Assembly: GCA_963920525.1 (NCBI GenBank)
Contig: OY986435.1
Coordinates: forward strand, 102,175,115-102,239,114
Source of the DNA: Dichetophora obliterata
Lineage: Eukaryota; Arthropoda; Insecta; Diptera; Sciomyzidae
Length of the DNA: 64,000 nucleotides
Reading direction: 5' to 3'
The translations under genes were made by a program, and so were the position numbers. Position 1 is the stretch's first letter. Each line of letters starts with the position of its first letter. The notes below the pieces were generated by a model. It was given only the letters and a program-made list of their open reading frames with translations, had not been told where the DNA came from and did not search any database. This document shows, piece after piece, positions 45,571-56,364 of this stretch.

Positions 45571-46450
45571 ACTTACTTACTTAGTTGGAGCTACAACCGT
45601 ATGTCGGTCTTGGCCTCATCTAAGAATTTGCGCCAGCCATTTCTGTCTTTAGTTTGCTGGCGCCAGTTGGAAACTCCAAGCCTCGTCAGGTTGTCCTCTA
45701 CTTGGTCTTTCCAACGAAGATGCGGTCATCCTCTTCTGCGTTGACTGCCGCTGGGTACCGAATCGAATGTTTTTTTCACTGGAGCATCGTCTTTCATGCG
45801 CTGAACATGACCAAGCCAGCGAAGCCACTTGATTTTAATGCGCTTGACTGTGTCGATGTCAGCGTACAGCTGATACAGTTCATCATTCCATCGTATTTGA
45901 TACTCGCCATTGACGCAGATTGGTCCGTAGATCTTACGAAGAATCTTTCTCTCGAATGCTTCTAAAGTCTTTTCATCTGAACTGCTCAGCGTCCAGGTTT
46001 GTAGGACGGATAAAGTAGGACGGGCATGATGAGCGATTTTTAGAGCGTGATTTTCGTTCGTCGAGAGAGGGCTCTGCTTCTCAATTGCCGACTGAGCCCA
46101 AAGTAACACCTGTTGACAAGAGTTATTCTTCGTTTGATCTCAATGATGTCGTTGGTTGAGTTTATGCTGGATCCCAGATAAACAAAGTTCTTCAAAACCT
46201 CGAAGAAGGTATTGTCAACTGTAATGTGGGTTCCAAGACGCAGGGACTGTTTGTTTGTTGACACCAAGTATTTCGTCTTATCTGCTTTCACTGCCAGACC
46301 CATTCGACTTGACTCTCTTTCTAATCTGGAAAATGCAGCAGTGACTTCGCTCGTATTATGGCCAATGATATCGATGTCATCAGCATACGCAAGCAGCATA
46401 GCACTCTTGTAGAATTTTGTGGCTTCATAAGGTTGAAAAAGTCGCACGAT
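45571..46450 (-). pseudogene. RTE-like reverse transcriptase, C-terminal part (minus copy)
   Basis: Minus strand reads LLAYADDIDIIG (RT motif C), KTKYLVSTNK, YLGSSIN, RCYFGLSRQL, then TWTLSS, FERKILRKIYGPICVNGEY and RWLGHVQRMK, the typical tail region of this RT type. It ends with the TAAG tail. Frames shift at about 46050-46110 and again near 46400. The upstream half is at 49707-50559, because a LOA-like LINE has been inserted within the codons of GDSLSCDF. Confidence 0.7.
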
Positions 46451-46541
46451 GTTAATGTTAATGTTGTGTGGTGGAGATGCGTACTGCGACCTAAATGAGA
46501 TCTATTGTACCTCCTTCTCAAAGCTCCGCTGGGTTTGCGGA

Positions 46542-47582
46542 TTACAGAATTTCATCCAGCCCTATTTCATTAATGAATTTGAGAATATTCTTAGGTTCAA
46601 GGGATGAAACCTGCTCTAGACTCAGCTCATAGTTCCCCAGTACTAGTTTACGTCTGCGAGCCACGGCGTCGCAGTTTGTAAGTAGGTGTATTGGAGTCTC
46701 CTCTGCTTCTTCACAGAAACGGCAGTTACTATCGGTCTCTATGCCCAATTTCATCAGGTGGTATTTCAGTTTACAGTGTCCTGTAAGGAACCCCGTCAGA
46801 ATCCTAAGATTCGGTTTACCTAAGCTTATGCACAATTTTTCTCTCCGAGTGTTAAAATCTCTGAGGAGCAATTTGGATTGTCTTAGCTTTGGGAGGCTTT
46901 TCCAAAGGTTTGAACGTTTATGCCTCTCCTCCCTTCTTAGTTCTTCTTTTATAGAATGTTTGCCCAATCCGCAGAATGGTTCTGGTCCTATAAATTTTGT
47001 GGTTGCACCCTGTCGCGCTAGACCATCGGCTTCTTCGTTACTCTGTATTCTTTTATGTCCTGGGACCCAAAGTATAGTAACAGTGTTATTCTTGCCTAGC
47101 TCGTTGAGTTTTGTTAGGCATTCCCATGTTATTCTCGATGATATCTCACAGGAAACTAATGCTTTGATTGCTGCTTGGCTGTCTGACATCACAACTATAT
47201 CCTGACCTTTGTATTTACTGTCAAGATTGAATTGTGCACACAGCTGTATTGCTAGGATTTCCGCTTGGAAGATACTGGGTGTTGTCCCCATAGGTTCAAA
47301 GTGCTTGGTTCTTGGCCCGTACACCCCGGCACCTATACCTTCCAATGTCTTGGACCCATCTGTATACCATGCTATACTGTGTGGTTTCTTAACTTGCGAT
47401 ATCATCTCGCTGTCCCACTCTTTCTTGGTACTAAGCTTAATTCCGAAGTGTTTTTCGAAGTTATACCTTTTTACTATATCGTCTCTTGGTAGATCGATGT
47501 AGGGAGTGTGCTTTGCAATATCCTCCTTCTCTCTACTGCTGATAGTTTTACCTAAACCTGTCCCCTCTTTTGCATTGCCCAA
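46542..47582 (-). pseudogene. LOA-like LINE RNase H domain and C-terminus
   Basis: 346 open codons. RNase H signatures are WYTDGSK (D), QAEILAI (E), VMSDSQAAI (D) and WVPGHKRIQSNEEAD (H and D), so the catalytic set is complete. A cysteine-histidine knuckle-like CRFCEEAEETPIHLLTNC lies near the end. This part would degrade RNA in the RNA/DNA hybrid. It is separated from the RT by a one-base-type frameshift near 47583-47590. RNase H after the RT is characteristic of LOA/I-group LINEs. Confidence 0.8.
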
Positions 47583-47586
47583 CAGT

Positions 47587-48492
47587 TCACTTGGCTACTC
47601 CCTCTATGACAAGGTGTAAGGGCGTTAGGTCCAGAATTACTTCTAGTGCTGCTGTAGGGCATGTCCTCATGGCCCCTGTGATGCAGACACAGGCCAGTCT
47701 CTGCACCTTTGTTAGCATATTCCTCATTGTGGTTAGCTTGGTTCTCTCAGCCCATGCTATTGCACCATAGGTGAGGATGGGTCTCACCATCATGGTATAC
47801 ATCCAGCGGAGAATTGTTGGGTTACATCCCCAGCTTTTCCCCGCCAGGCTCCTACATACTATGAATGCGCGCGTTGCTTTGTTTATAGTTACCTCTGCAT
47901 GTCTTCTCCAGAGAAGCTTTGAATCTAGTGTAAGTCCCAGATACTTTACTTCTCCTTTGAAGGGAATTTCAGTGCCATCCATTCTCATTGTTCGGAGGTT
48001 TGGCAGGCCTCTTTTGTTAGTAAAAGGTACTATGGTGGTTTTAGCTGGGTTGATACTTAATCCCACCGTGTTGCACCACTCCTTTGTTACTGGCAGTCCT
48101 CTCTGTATCAGGTTACAGAGTGTATCCTCGAACTTCCCTCTAGCTATTAAGGCGATGTCGTCTGCGTTACCCTGACATTTTATGCCATTCTCGGTTAACA
48201 TCGTTAAAAATTCGTCCACAACTAGACTCCACAGCAGTGGAGAAAGGACTCCGCCTTGTGGGCAGCCTTTTGTTGTTTTGATTCTTATAGTGGTGTTGCC
48301 CACTTTTGTTTCTGCAGTTCTAGTGCTAAGCATTTGGCATACCCATCTGCTGAGCATATCATTTACTCCTTTTTTGTGTAAAGACTTCTTCACAGCCTCG
48401 TGAGAAGTATTATCAAAGGCTCCCTCTTTATCTAGAAAGGCACAGAGTACGGTTTCTTTGTTTTTGAAAGCTGACTGGATGTTACTAGCCAA
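47587..48492 (-). pseudogene. LOA-like LINE reverse transcriptase core
   Basis: 301 open codons with motif A FLDKEGAFDN, motif B KGCPQGGVLSPLLWSLVVDE and, at motif C, QGNADDIAL. The aromatic residue expected before ADD is asparagine here, which one base change from a tyrosine codon would explain and which should impair the enzyme. The thumb and connection follow with YLGLTLDSKL and YGAIAWA. Frameshifts separate it from both neighbours (near 48516 and 47585). Confidence 0.8.
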
Positions 48493-48517
48493 CTGGTATA
48501 GAGCAGATTCTGTAGAT

Positions 48518-49195
48518 CTACCCCCTATACGCGTGTTGACATGGGTGCATTGGTGCCTTTTCCAGAATCTCAGTTCTTAAATAGTTATCTATTACCTTTT
48601 CCATTGTTTTAAGTACAAATGAGTTAAGGCTAATGGGTCTAAACGACTTTGACAGCGTGTAGTCTATTTTCCCTACTTTTGGTATGAAGGTGACTATCAC
48701 CCTTCTCCATTTCCTTGGGATATAGCCCAGCGCAAGGCTGCTTCTAGTTATTTTGACTAGGTGAGGCAATATAGTTTCTGCACCTTTTTGTAGAAGTGCA
48801 GGAAAGATGCCGTCTACACCTGCTGATTTGAATGGTTGAAAGGTTTTGAGTGCCCAATCTAGACGAGAGTTAGTACAAATGCTCGTTGCGAGTTTCCATT
48901 CTTCTTGATTTGGAGTAATCTGCCTGTCTGCTGTCTCATACTCAGTTACCGGTGTGCTGCCCGGGAAATGAGTTTCTAGAAGGTGACTGGCTCGTTGCTC
49001 TTCTCTAAGCGTATAGCTTCCGTCTGGCAATAGAAGTGACATTCTTGTCTCCACTTTGCCTTTAGCCATTGCTTTGTGTATCCTGGATGTGGCTGGCGTG
49101 GAAGAAATGTCTTCGCAGAAAGTTCTAAAGCTTTGTCTTTTGGCTTTTCTGATTTCTTTATTGTACTCCGTCAGAGTCGCGTGTAGTTGTGCCAT
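48518..49195 (-). pseudogene. LOA-like LINE, linker and RT N-terminal part
   Basis: 225 open codons. The latter half carries SAGVDGIFPALLQKG, RKWRRVIVTFIPKVGK and SKSFRPISLNSFVLK, the standard opening of the RT domain. It ends at QHAYRG, where a base gain or loss in a G-run (near 48516) shifts the frame. Confidence 0.78.
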
Positions 49196-49663
49196 TCTCC
49201 GTTGCGCTTTGCGGCATTAAAACTGCATCGCACCTTCTTTCGGAGTCTGGTTAACTCGGCGCTCCACCAAGGAGTATGTTTTGTTCTTGCCTTGTGCCCT
49301 GTTGGGCAGCTAGATTCGTAAGCTTTATATACTGCATTGTTTACCTGCTCTACATAGCATTCAAGTTCTAGGATGTTACTAATTCTACTCCTAGCTTTTA
49401 CGCTCTGTAGGTTTTCTTTCAGGGTGTTAGTGCAGTTGTCCAAACTGGTATTTCTTGGGTTTCTTTTGGGTTCTATCTCTTGACATTTTGCCCCAAGTCT
49501 AAACTCTATTATTCTATGGTCAGATATTGAAGGTTCCGTTGATACCCTCCATTCCCTAATCATAACCCCAACCTCTGGGCTTCCTATGGTGAGATCTAAG
49601 ACCTCTTCTCTAGCCCTAGTGACAAAAGTAGATGTTACCCCCTCATTTTAAAAGTCTAGGTTA
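49171..49663 (-). pseudogene. LOA-like LINE endonuclease C-terminus
   Basis: Starting upstream of the first ATG the frame reads TFVTRAREEVLDLTI, then EPSISDHRIIEFRLG, the last endonuclease motifs, with S-D-H preserved. A linker with KHTPWWSAELTRLRKK follows. It overlaps the next frame by 25 bp, marking a frameshift near 49180. The 5' truncation at 49692 removes the rest of the endonuclease. Confidence 0.7.
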
Positions 49664-49706
49664 CTTCTTAAAAGAAATTCTAAAAGGTACTCAAAAGTCG
49701 CACGAT

Positions 49707-50559
49707 AAGGAATCACCTTGTCTGAAACCTCGTTTGGTAATAAATGGTGGGGAGAGGTCCTTCTCGATTTTAGCTGCGCTGCTGGTGTTGCTCAGTGTCA
49801 TCCTGCAAAGTCGTATTAGTTTTGCAGGAATACCAAATTCAGACATGGTGGAGTACAGGTGCTTCCTTTTTGGGCTGTCGAAGGCGGCTTTGTAGTCAAC
49901 AAAAAGATGGTAAGCCGACTTGTTTTTCTTGAGTGAGAATCTGGTCGATAGTGGACTTTCCAGGTCTGAAGCCACACTGATAAGGTCCGATCAGTTCGTT
50001 TACAATCTTTCACATAAAACGCTCGATAGGACCTTATATGCGATATTAAGAAGGCTTATCCCACGGTAATTGGCACAGATAGTGGGATCGCCTTTCTTGT
50101 GGATTGGGCAGAGCACACTGAGATTCCAATCGTTCGGAATGCATTCTTCCGACCATATTCTGCATAGAAGCTCGTGAATGCATTTAAGTAGAGCTTCGCC
50201 TCCGTTCTTAAACAGCTCAGCAGGTAAGCCATCAGCTCCCGCGGCTTTGTTATTTTTAAGCCGAGCTATAGCTGTCAGAACTTCATCATAGTCGGGCAGC
50301 GGAACCTCGACGCTGTTATCCGTAATTGGGGTTTCCGGAATATCATCTCTATTGGCGGGATTGTTGTCAGCGTCGCCATTTAGAAGCTTAGAGAAGTGTT
50401 CCCTCCATAACGTCAGTGTACTCTGGACATCTGTCACTAGATTCCCGTTTTCATCCTTGCAGGAAGAGGCCCCGGTTTTAAAACTATCGACAAGGTGTCT
50501 TATTTTTTCGAAAAATTTTCGGCCCTCATTCCTGTCAACGTACATCTCAATCTTCTCCT
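49707..50559 (-). pseudogene. RTE-like reverse transcriptase, N-terminal part (minus copy)
   Basis: Minus strand from 50545 reads KIRHLVDSFKTGAS, LKNNKAAGADGLPAELFKNG, SVLCPIHKKGDPTICANYRG and ISLLNIAYKVLSSVLCERL, then in other frames HLFVDYKAAFDS (motif A) and RGFRQGDSLSCDF (motif B). Motif C is found across the LOA insertion at about 46400. There is one frameshift near 50000 and one near 49950. The endonuclease is missing because of 5' truncation. Confidence 0.75.
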
Positions 50560-50560
50560 A

Positions 50561-51357
50561 GGATATCATTGGCCATAATAAGTCAGTGCAGCATTTTCCA
50601 GATTAGAAAGAGAGTCAAGTCGAATGGGTCTGTCAGTGAATGCAGATAAGACGAAATACTTAGTGTCAACAAACAAACAGTCCCAGCGTCTTGGAACCCA
50701 CGTTACCGTTGACAATACCTCCTTCGAGGTTGTGAAGAACTTAGTTTATCTGGGATCCAGCATAAATTCAACCGACATCAGCATTGAGATCAAACGAAGA
50801 ATAACTCTTGCCAACAGGTGTTACTTTGGGCTCAGTAGGCAATTGAAAAGCAGAGCCCTCTCTCGACGAACGAAAATCACGCTCTATAAATCTCTCATCA
50901 TGCCCGTCCTACTTTACGCATCACAAACCTGGACGCTGAGCAGTTTAGATGAAAAGACTTTAGGAGCATTCGAGAGAAAGATTCTTCGTAAGATCTACGG
51001 ACCAATCTGCGTCAATGGCGAGTACCGAATACGGTGGAATGATGAACTGTATGAGCTGTACGCTGACATCGACATAGTCAAGCGCAAAGCCAAGAGCGGC
51101 TTCGCTGGCTTGGTCATGTTCAGCGCATGAAAGACGATGCTCCAGTGAAGAAAACATTCGATTCGGTACCCAGCGGCGGTCAACGCAGAAGAGGACGACC
51201 GCATCTTCGTTGGAAAGACCAAGTAGAGGACAACTTGACGAAGCTTGGAATTTCGAACTGGCGCCATCAAGCGAAAGACAGAAATGGCTGACGCAAATTC
51301 TTAGATGAGGCCAAGATTGACATACGGTTGTAGCGCCAACTAAGTAAGTAAGTAAGT
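50561..51357 (+). pseudogene. RTE-like LINE 3' part (plus copy)
   Basis: Begins at the codons for the DIDIIG box and runs through KTKYLVSTNKQSQRLG, YLGSSIN, RCYFGLSRQLKS, QTWTLSS and FERKILRKIYGPICVNGEYR to a TAAG tail. The frame is open from 50624 to 51130 and then shifts. It differs from the minus copy at roughly one residue in eight over shared parts, so the two are not a fresh duplication of one another. Confidence 0.72.
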
Positions 51358-51804
51358 TATATTAATTTTATTTGCTATTTGAAAAATTATATTAAACATA
51401 TATTGTATGTTTAGTTAAATCACTAAACAGTTGTTATTATACTTATATCGAATGTATTTATGTTGTGCTATAAAAGAACTTAGTTCTTACTGTAATGATA
51501 CTTTTTGTTAATAAATAATAAAAAATAATAATGACCATCTCCGATTTAGATGAAATTTTACATGGAGCATCACTGACTGAAATTAAAAACTTCACGAGGA
51601 AAAAAGTTTGAAATGATTTTTGGCGGAGTGCATAAAATTGACAAAAATCGACAAAAACTTCGAAAATAGATTTTTACAAAAATTCATATCTCAAACATTT
51701 CTAAACCGAATGTTAAGTTTGAGCTATCATTGGAAAGGTAACTAAACAGAGTTTATTCTAAAAATAATTTTTGAAAATTTTGGTGGTTGGAGTTTCCATC
51801 CCTT
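51358..51804. other. AT-rich DNA, possibly LINE relic 3'UTR
   Basis: At 51512-51532 an AATAAATAATAAAAAATAAT stretch looks like a LINE tail, and the sequence before it could be the 3'UTR of the relic at 42005-45570. No coding sequence. Confidence 0.4.
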
Positions 51805-51812
51805 GTTGTAAG

Positions 51813-52085
51813 CATAGATGGGCATTTTCCATTACCATTAACCACCTAGTGGTAATGCACTAACCACCTAGTGGTAATGCAAAATAAATTTGCATTAGCA
51901 TTAGTATGTAATGTTAATGGAAAAAAATTGCATTACCATTAGCGTGTAATGGTCATGGAAAAAATTTGCATTACCACTAAATTTTTAATGGTCTTGGAAA
52001 ATTTTCATGTTAACGCAAAAAATTTGCATTACCACTAAATTTTATATGGTAATGGAATAAATTTGCATTACCACTAAAATTGCAA
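51813..52085. repeat. Subterminal repeat arm, left
   Basis: Tandemly varied 'ttgcattaccactaaa' and 'ccacctagtggtaatgca' words. Inverted counterpart at 60277-60480. Can fold into long hairpins. Confidence 0.7.
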
Positions 52086-52481
52086 AAAAAATCACCAATC
52101 GGTCGCGAAGACAAGAACTTACCGACACGAATTTGAATATGCTAGTATTAAATAAAGCTAATAAATGTTATTTACTATCAAAATTTGTTTTTGATTTCAC
52201 AGTTGCTTCCTTAGACAATAATTTTTTTCATTATCGTTATATCTATACTATACTATAAAAGGCTTCTCACGTATCTGCAACGACGCTAAACTTAAGAACT
52301 TCTCAACCAGTTTAAGTAATTCTTTGATATATATACAACTATATGTTTAACTTAAAATCTTTCATCATTAAGTTTTTTGAAAGCACTCTTAAAAGGTGTT
52401 AAAATTTAAGTTTATAAAGTAGCCAAAAAATATAACATAAAAATCATTGCTGAATTAAAGAAGACACACATAGCAGAACTA

Positions 52482-52670
52482 GACAAGGTAGTGTTAGGGC
52501 TGAATGTGTTCTCTTTCTTAGTGGCCATAATTGTCAAACTCAGCCATTTTGATATTTTTGCCAATTTTTCCTTTCATATAGCATTCTAATTGGTTGCAGA
52601 TTTTGTATGAAATGTCAACTTCGTTTTGACAGTTTCGGTCACCGGCTCTCCGCCTTAACACTACCTTGTC
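52482..52670. mobile_element. Small MITE with TA duplication
   Basis: Left GACAAGGTAGTGTTAGGGC and inverted right GCCTTAACACTACCTTGTC, with TA outside both (52480-52481, 52671-52672). 189 bp, in the Tc1/mariner-like target class. A 74-codon minus frame crossing it is not considered a gene. Confidence 0.65.
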
Positions 52671-52672
52671 TA

Positions 52673-54392
52673 ATTTTGCCATGAAGACACACAAGCACCC
52701 TAAAACTTTTTCTCTCTTTTTCTTTGCTATAGTTTTTCCCATTGTTTATATTGCGGTGTCGGGCAGCTTTGCACATTTATACTCTCTCATCTTGAGTATG
52801 TGTTCATTAGCGCTTTAACTCTTTGAAGTACCATGGAACAAAATGAGAACCACAGAAAAATAAACCTTTGTGGTAGGTTGAGATAAAATAAAGCAACTTT
52901 TTTAAAATAGAATAAGTTATGTTATGAATTTTGTTAATAATTATAACATTAAATATAATAAAAATAAATAATAATAAAAAAGAAAAATGTTTTTGAGTTT
53001 TTTGTTTTTTTTTTTTACCTCAAGGGTATTATTTATAATAAAATTTCCGTATCTCAAAGAGTTAAACAGCTTTTTACAGAAATCGTATGAGACCTTACGT
53101 GATTTTTTTGTGCTATAATTTATTTTGCCAAATTAAATAAATATGTAGTGGACGGACTGTCAAAAGCAAAAAGACCAACAGACGGATAATGTGGAATGCA
53201 GGTAAACGAATAGATGAATAGTTTAAAAAAACAAATATTTTTAAGCTGGAACAAAAACTGACATGAATTTACAGTAAGGTGGTGCGCAAATTATTTTTTT
53301 TTTTGCAAATTTTATTTTGCCCGGCCACAGTAAAGTTATTATAAAAACATCTTTAGAAATAAACGAATATTTTCAGTATCCACTTTTAATTTCTCCATAT
53401 GAGGACATAACAAGTAACAGCTCTTTGTAAATCAAAATTGTTCGATCACGCAGACTTCACCGCGAGGATGTAGTTATTGTTCAAAATTAATTTTTTTTTG
53501 TTGTGTTGTTAGCATTTTGCATATGGGCATTTCCAAACTGGCGTTACGGACGATTTGTACGAAGAAATATTAAAAAAAAATGACAATGTCTAATTTTTAA
53601 AAACTTTTTATATTTGCGTAGTACTAAAGTAGCACTATATTTAGTACCCTTTAGGATTTAAAGATAGAAGCAAAAATATGTGCTGGTGTTACGTTACAAA
53701 AAACGGAAGTGATTTTTGACTTGGATTATAAATTTTCAAAACTCTCTGAATTGGGCAAGACTTTTTGTATACAACTTTTTTTAGAAGGGCTTAAAATAGC
53801 ATTTTTTTAAGTGATCAAATTAAAAATCTTTTCCGGGTTTTTTAGTAGGCTTTTTGACGTTACTGGCGTTGCGTTACTGAAATTTTCATTGTTGTTCAAT
53901 TGGGTAATTAAGTAAAAAGGGAGTTAAGTATTTTTGTCATTAAGCAATTAAAATACAAATTTAATATATTGTCCTTTCTTTGCCTCAACGATTTTTTCAT
54001 TATCTTTAGCCAATGCCTTCTATTTTTACTTAAACAAAAAATTTTACGAAACATTTACTAAACATTTACGAAAAAGAAAACCACATTTGTGAAACAGGGC
54101 AGACGATTTGATCATCATGGTAAATGAATTTATGTATAAATTCTTCAAATTAATATGATTAAAATTTTTCTCTTAGATAATATCATCAATTAATAAGTTT
54201 CAAATTTTTGAGGACGGTAGACTTTTCTGTGGAAATGCCCATATATAAAATTTTATACACTGTAAATTTTCATCATATATGCTGTAACATATTCTGTTTT
54301 AGTTTTCATTCGTGTAAAAGAGACGCTTACAGAAACGCGAAAAAGAGCAGTTCAAGAGGAAATAGCAAGGAATTGACGTCAAATTGCGTTTA
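52673..54392. other. Interior of foldback unit
   Basis: AT-rich, no gene recognised. A possible inverted pair ATATGGGCATTTCCA occurs at about 53521 and, inverted, at about 54229-54243. It may bound another element of about 720 bp, without a convincing target duplication. Confidence 0.35.
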
Positions 54393-54400
54393 GTCTTCAC

Positions 54401-54579
54401 CAAGGCTCATTTATAAGGTTGTGGCACTTGAGAGCGAGCTCGGTCGAACTGTCAGAATGGATGAAAAGAAATGAAGAAAATGAATGCTTAGAACAAAGAA
54501 AAGCACAGTGACAGTTCGGGCAAAGGCGGGAAAAAGAGTGCATTTCTTTCAAGTGCCACAACCTTATAAATGAACCTTG
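54401..54579. mobile_element. hAT-type MITE, 179 bp
   Basis: The left terminus CAAGGCTCATTTATAAGGTT and inverted right terminus (CAAGGTTCATTTATAAGGTT) continue together into GTGGCACTTGA. Perfect 8 bp duplication GTCTTCAC (54393-54400, 54580-54587). Non-coding. Confidence 0.85.
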
Positions 54580-54672
54580 GTCTTCACAAGTTTTCTGTGT
54601 TGATAAAAGCTGGATTTAAAAAGGATATCATTTGGTGCCTCTAATAATCAATGTGTGATATAGAAACGAACT

Positions 54673-54992
54673 TGTGGCGAACCCTGTAAATTTTAAATCC
54701 TAACGCATAATTTACTCGCACATGCGCAGTCCAAAACAACCCTTAAAACACTTCGCACAAAGAACAAGCCAATAACATCATTCTCGTAATTGCAACAAGA
54801 AAGAGAAAAGAAAAGTAGTGAGTTCGTAAAGCTTGACAACAACGCACGCGTATTAAATTCAGCGCTTCTCGCCAAACCTTCAAATGTTCATTTTAGTTAA
54901 GTCTATTTCTAAATGTGTATATTTAATATTAATTTAATAAATCTGTAAATAGTTGACTCTATCTTTATTTAATAATTGGAACTAATTCCATA
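54673..54992 (+). repeat. 5' LTR
   Basis: Starts TGTGGCGAACCC and ends AATTCCATA; it ends CATA rather than the usual CA. A match to the 3' LTR over all 320 bases was found by reading. It contains promoter and polyadenylation functions by family; no clear TATA box can be assigned. Confidence 0.9.
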
Positions 54993-54994
54993 AT

Positions 54995-55009
54995 TGGTGA
55001 CCCCACAAA
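54995..55009 (+). promoter_or_regulatory. Primer-binding site
   Basis: TGGTGACCCCACAAA lies two bases after the 5' LTR. TGGTGACCCC is the complement expected for the 3' end of a tRNA ending GGGGTCACCA, reported as tRNA-Trp for CsRn1-type elements. Confidence 0.65.
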
Positions 55010-55215
55010 AACTAATTTGACACTTTTATACGTGTCTATTCTATGCATTTTTGCAGAAATTCTGCGAAATTTTAGCAGTTGAAGGACATTCACTCAACAA
55101 CAAAAACTTTTCAAGCGTTTTTAACTTGGGCAGCGAGTTACGTGACAACAATCAACGTAATACCATTTGCAATAAGTGTACAGTTCTACCACACATATTT
55201 CAGTTTTAACTCATA

Positions 55216-56364
55216 ATGCCTATTGGAGGGGAAGGGGAATCTAATTCAGATGGCCATTCTAGTGATGACCAACTTAGCAACACGAAAAATGAATACAAAA
55301 ATGAGGTCGCCAGTTTTGCTGGCTATCGTGCTCGTGCACCCTTTCCTGTGGTTAGCGAATTATCAGACGCTGGTATAGCACGATTTTTCATCCGACTGGA
55401 AGCGTGGTTCAGCACCCAAGGAATCGCATCAATTCCTAACCCAAAAAAGCGGGATCAAGAGAAGTTCAATGCTGTAGTAACCAACATGGACGAGCGCCTC
55501 TTTGAGCAGGTCCAAAACATAATAAGCAAACCACCTGAAAACGACAAATATGCACATTTAAAGACAGCAATCATCGGTAGATTTGCTGAATCTGCAACAT
55601 CTCGGTTGGAGCGACTTTCGAGGGGGATACAGCTTGGGGACAACAGACCAAGCCATTTGCTTAACCTTTTGCAGCACACCAACGCAACAAATGATGAGCG
55701 CGTTGTCAAAGGTTTTTGGATCCAACGTTTACCACCTCAAGCGCGAGCTGTTGTTGCTGGCATTGAAGAGAGTCAACCGAACATTTCACTAAGCAATCTC
55801 GCATTAGCTGCTGATGCTATCACTGAGGCACTTAAGTCCACTTCAATAGATTCGGTTTCATTGAACTCCAGCTCAGCGACTACTATTTCAGCTGTGTCGC
55901 CCAAACCACCAACCGCAGGCGATAAATTTATTCATTTGGAGAGGCGTATCGACCATCTAGACTCGAAAATCGACAAGATAGAGAAAAAGATTGGACAAAT
56001 GTTCAACAGCCGAGGGCGTTCTCAGTCGCGTGATCAATCTAAGCAGCGTGATCGCGCCAGCACACCATCTGCAAAGTCATCTTTGTGCTGGTATCACCGA
56101 AAATTTGGCTCTAATGCGCAAAAATGCAACCAGCCATGCGACTTAAGTCACGAGTCAAAAAAACTAGAGTGGCCGACGGATGTCACCTTTAAACAATTTT
56201 CAGCACAAGACACCGTCGTTGCCTCATCAACTTCAAAAATTAATGACTGCCAAAAATTCAAACATCAATCGTCATCTTCAAAAGCAGAGAAAGAAGCGGT
56301 AAATATTTATCAAAAACAAAAATCTAAACGTCTTTTTTTTGACAGAACTGCAAACTTGTGTTAA
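55216..56364 (+). CDS. Gypsy gag
   Basis: 382 codons. This structural protein would form the intracellular particle and package the RNA. The capsid-like region spans about residues 25-200: an aromatic [13 protein letters not shown] segment, [20 protein letters not shown] and [21 protein letters not shown] coiled-coil-prone [25 protein letters not shown] helix follows near 240-265, then a basic region. A zinc knuckle C291-x2-H294-x9-C304-x3-C308 is of the CHCC type rather than the retroviral CCHC type. The start ATG at 55216 is the first in frame after the primer site. The frame ends at 56364 after passing a T8 run at 56333-56340 and overlaps the pol frame. Confidence 0.88.
   Translation: MPIGGEGESNSDGHSSDDQLSNTKNEYKNEVASFAGYRARAPFPVVSELSDAGIARFFIRLEAWFSTQGIASIPNPKKRDQEKFNAVVTNMDERLFEQVQNIISKPPENDKYAHLKTAIIGRFAESATSRLERLSRGIQLGDNRPSHLLNLLQHTNATNDERVVKGFWIQRLPPQARAVVAGIEESQPNISLSNLALAADAITEALKSTSIDSVSLNSSSATTISAVSPKPPTAGDKFIHLERRIDHLDSKIDKIEKKIGQMFNSRGRSQSRDQSKQRDRASTPSAKSSLCWYHRKFGSNAQKCNQPCDLSHESKKLEWPTDVTFKQFSAQDTVVASSTSKINDCQKFKHQSSSSKAEKEAVNIYQKQKSKRLFFDRTANLC

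Larger units (their letters stand above)
46451..49692 (-). mobile_element. LOA-like LINE, 5'-truncated
   Basis: It is flanked by a perfect 14 bp duplication AAAAGTCGCACGAT (46437-46450 and 49693-49706), so the borders are exact. The 3' end carries a short AACATT repeat. It has coding remnants for endonuclease C-terminus, RT and RNase H in order on the minus strand. It was inserted inside the RTE-like minus copy, so it is younger than that copy. Confidence 0.88.
45571..51357. mobile_element. Head-to-head pair of RTE-like LINE copies
   Basis: Both outer ends are 3' ends: at the left, minus strand, a TAAG repeat tail (plus: TTACTTACTTACTTAG); at the right, plus strand, (TAAG)4. The two copies meet at their 5' truncation points near 50560. 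The minus copy also contains a nested LOA-like LINE. The string ATATT(A) occurs on both outer flanks and might be a target duplication. The family, judged from RT motifs and the AYADDIDIIG box, is RTE/BovB-like; this is tentative. Confidence 0.65.

Noticed and set aside
53521..54243. Inverted ATATGGGCATTTCCA pair as an element
   Set aside because: A 15 bp match without target duplication; kept only as a remark in the interior description.
54693..54875. 60-codon minus frame in the LTR (again at 59500-59682)
   Set aside because: Identical only because the LTRs are identical; no motif.
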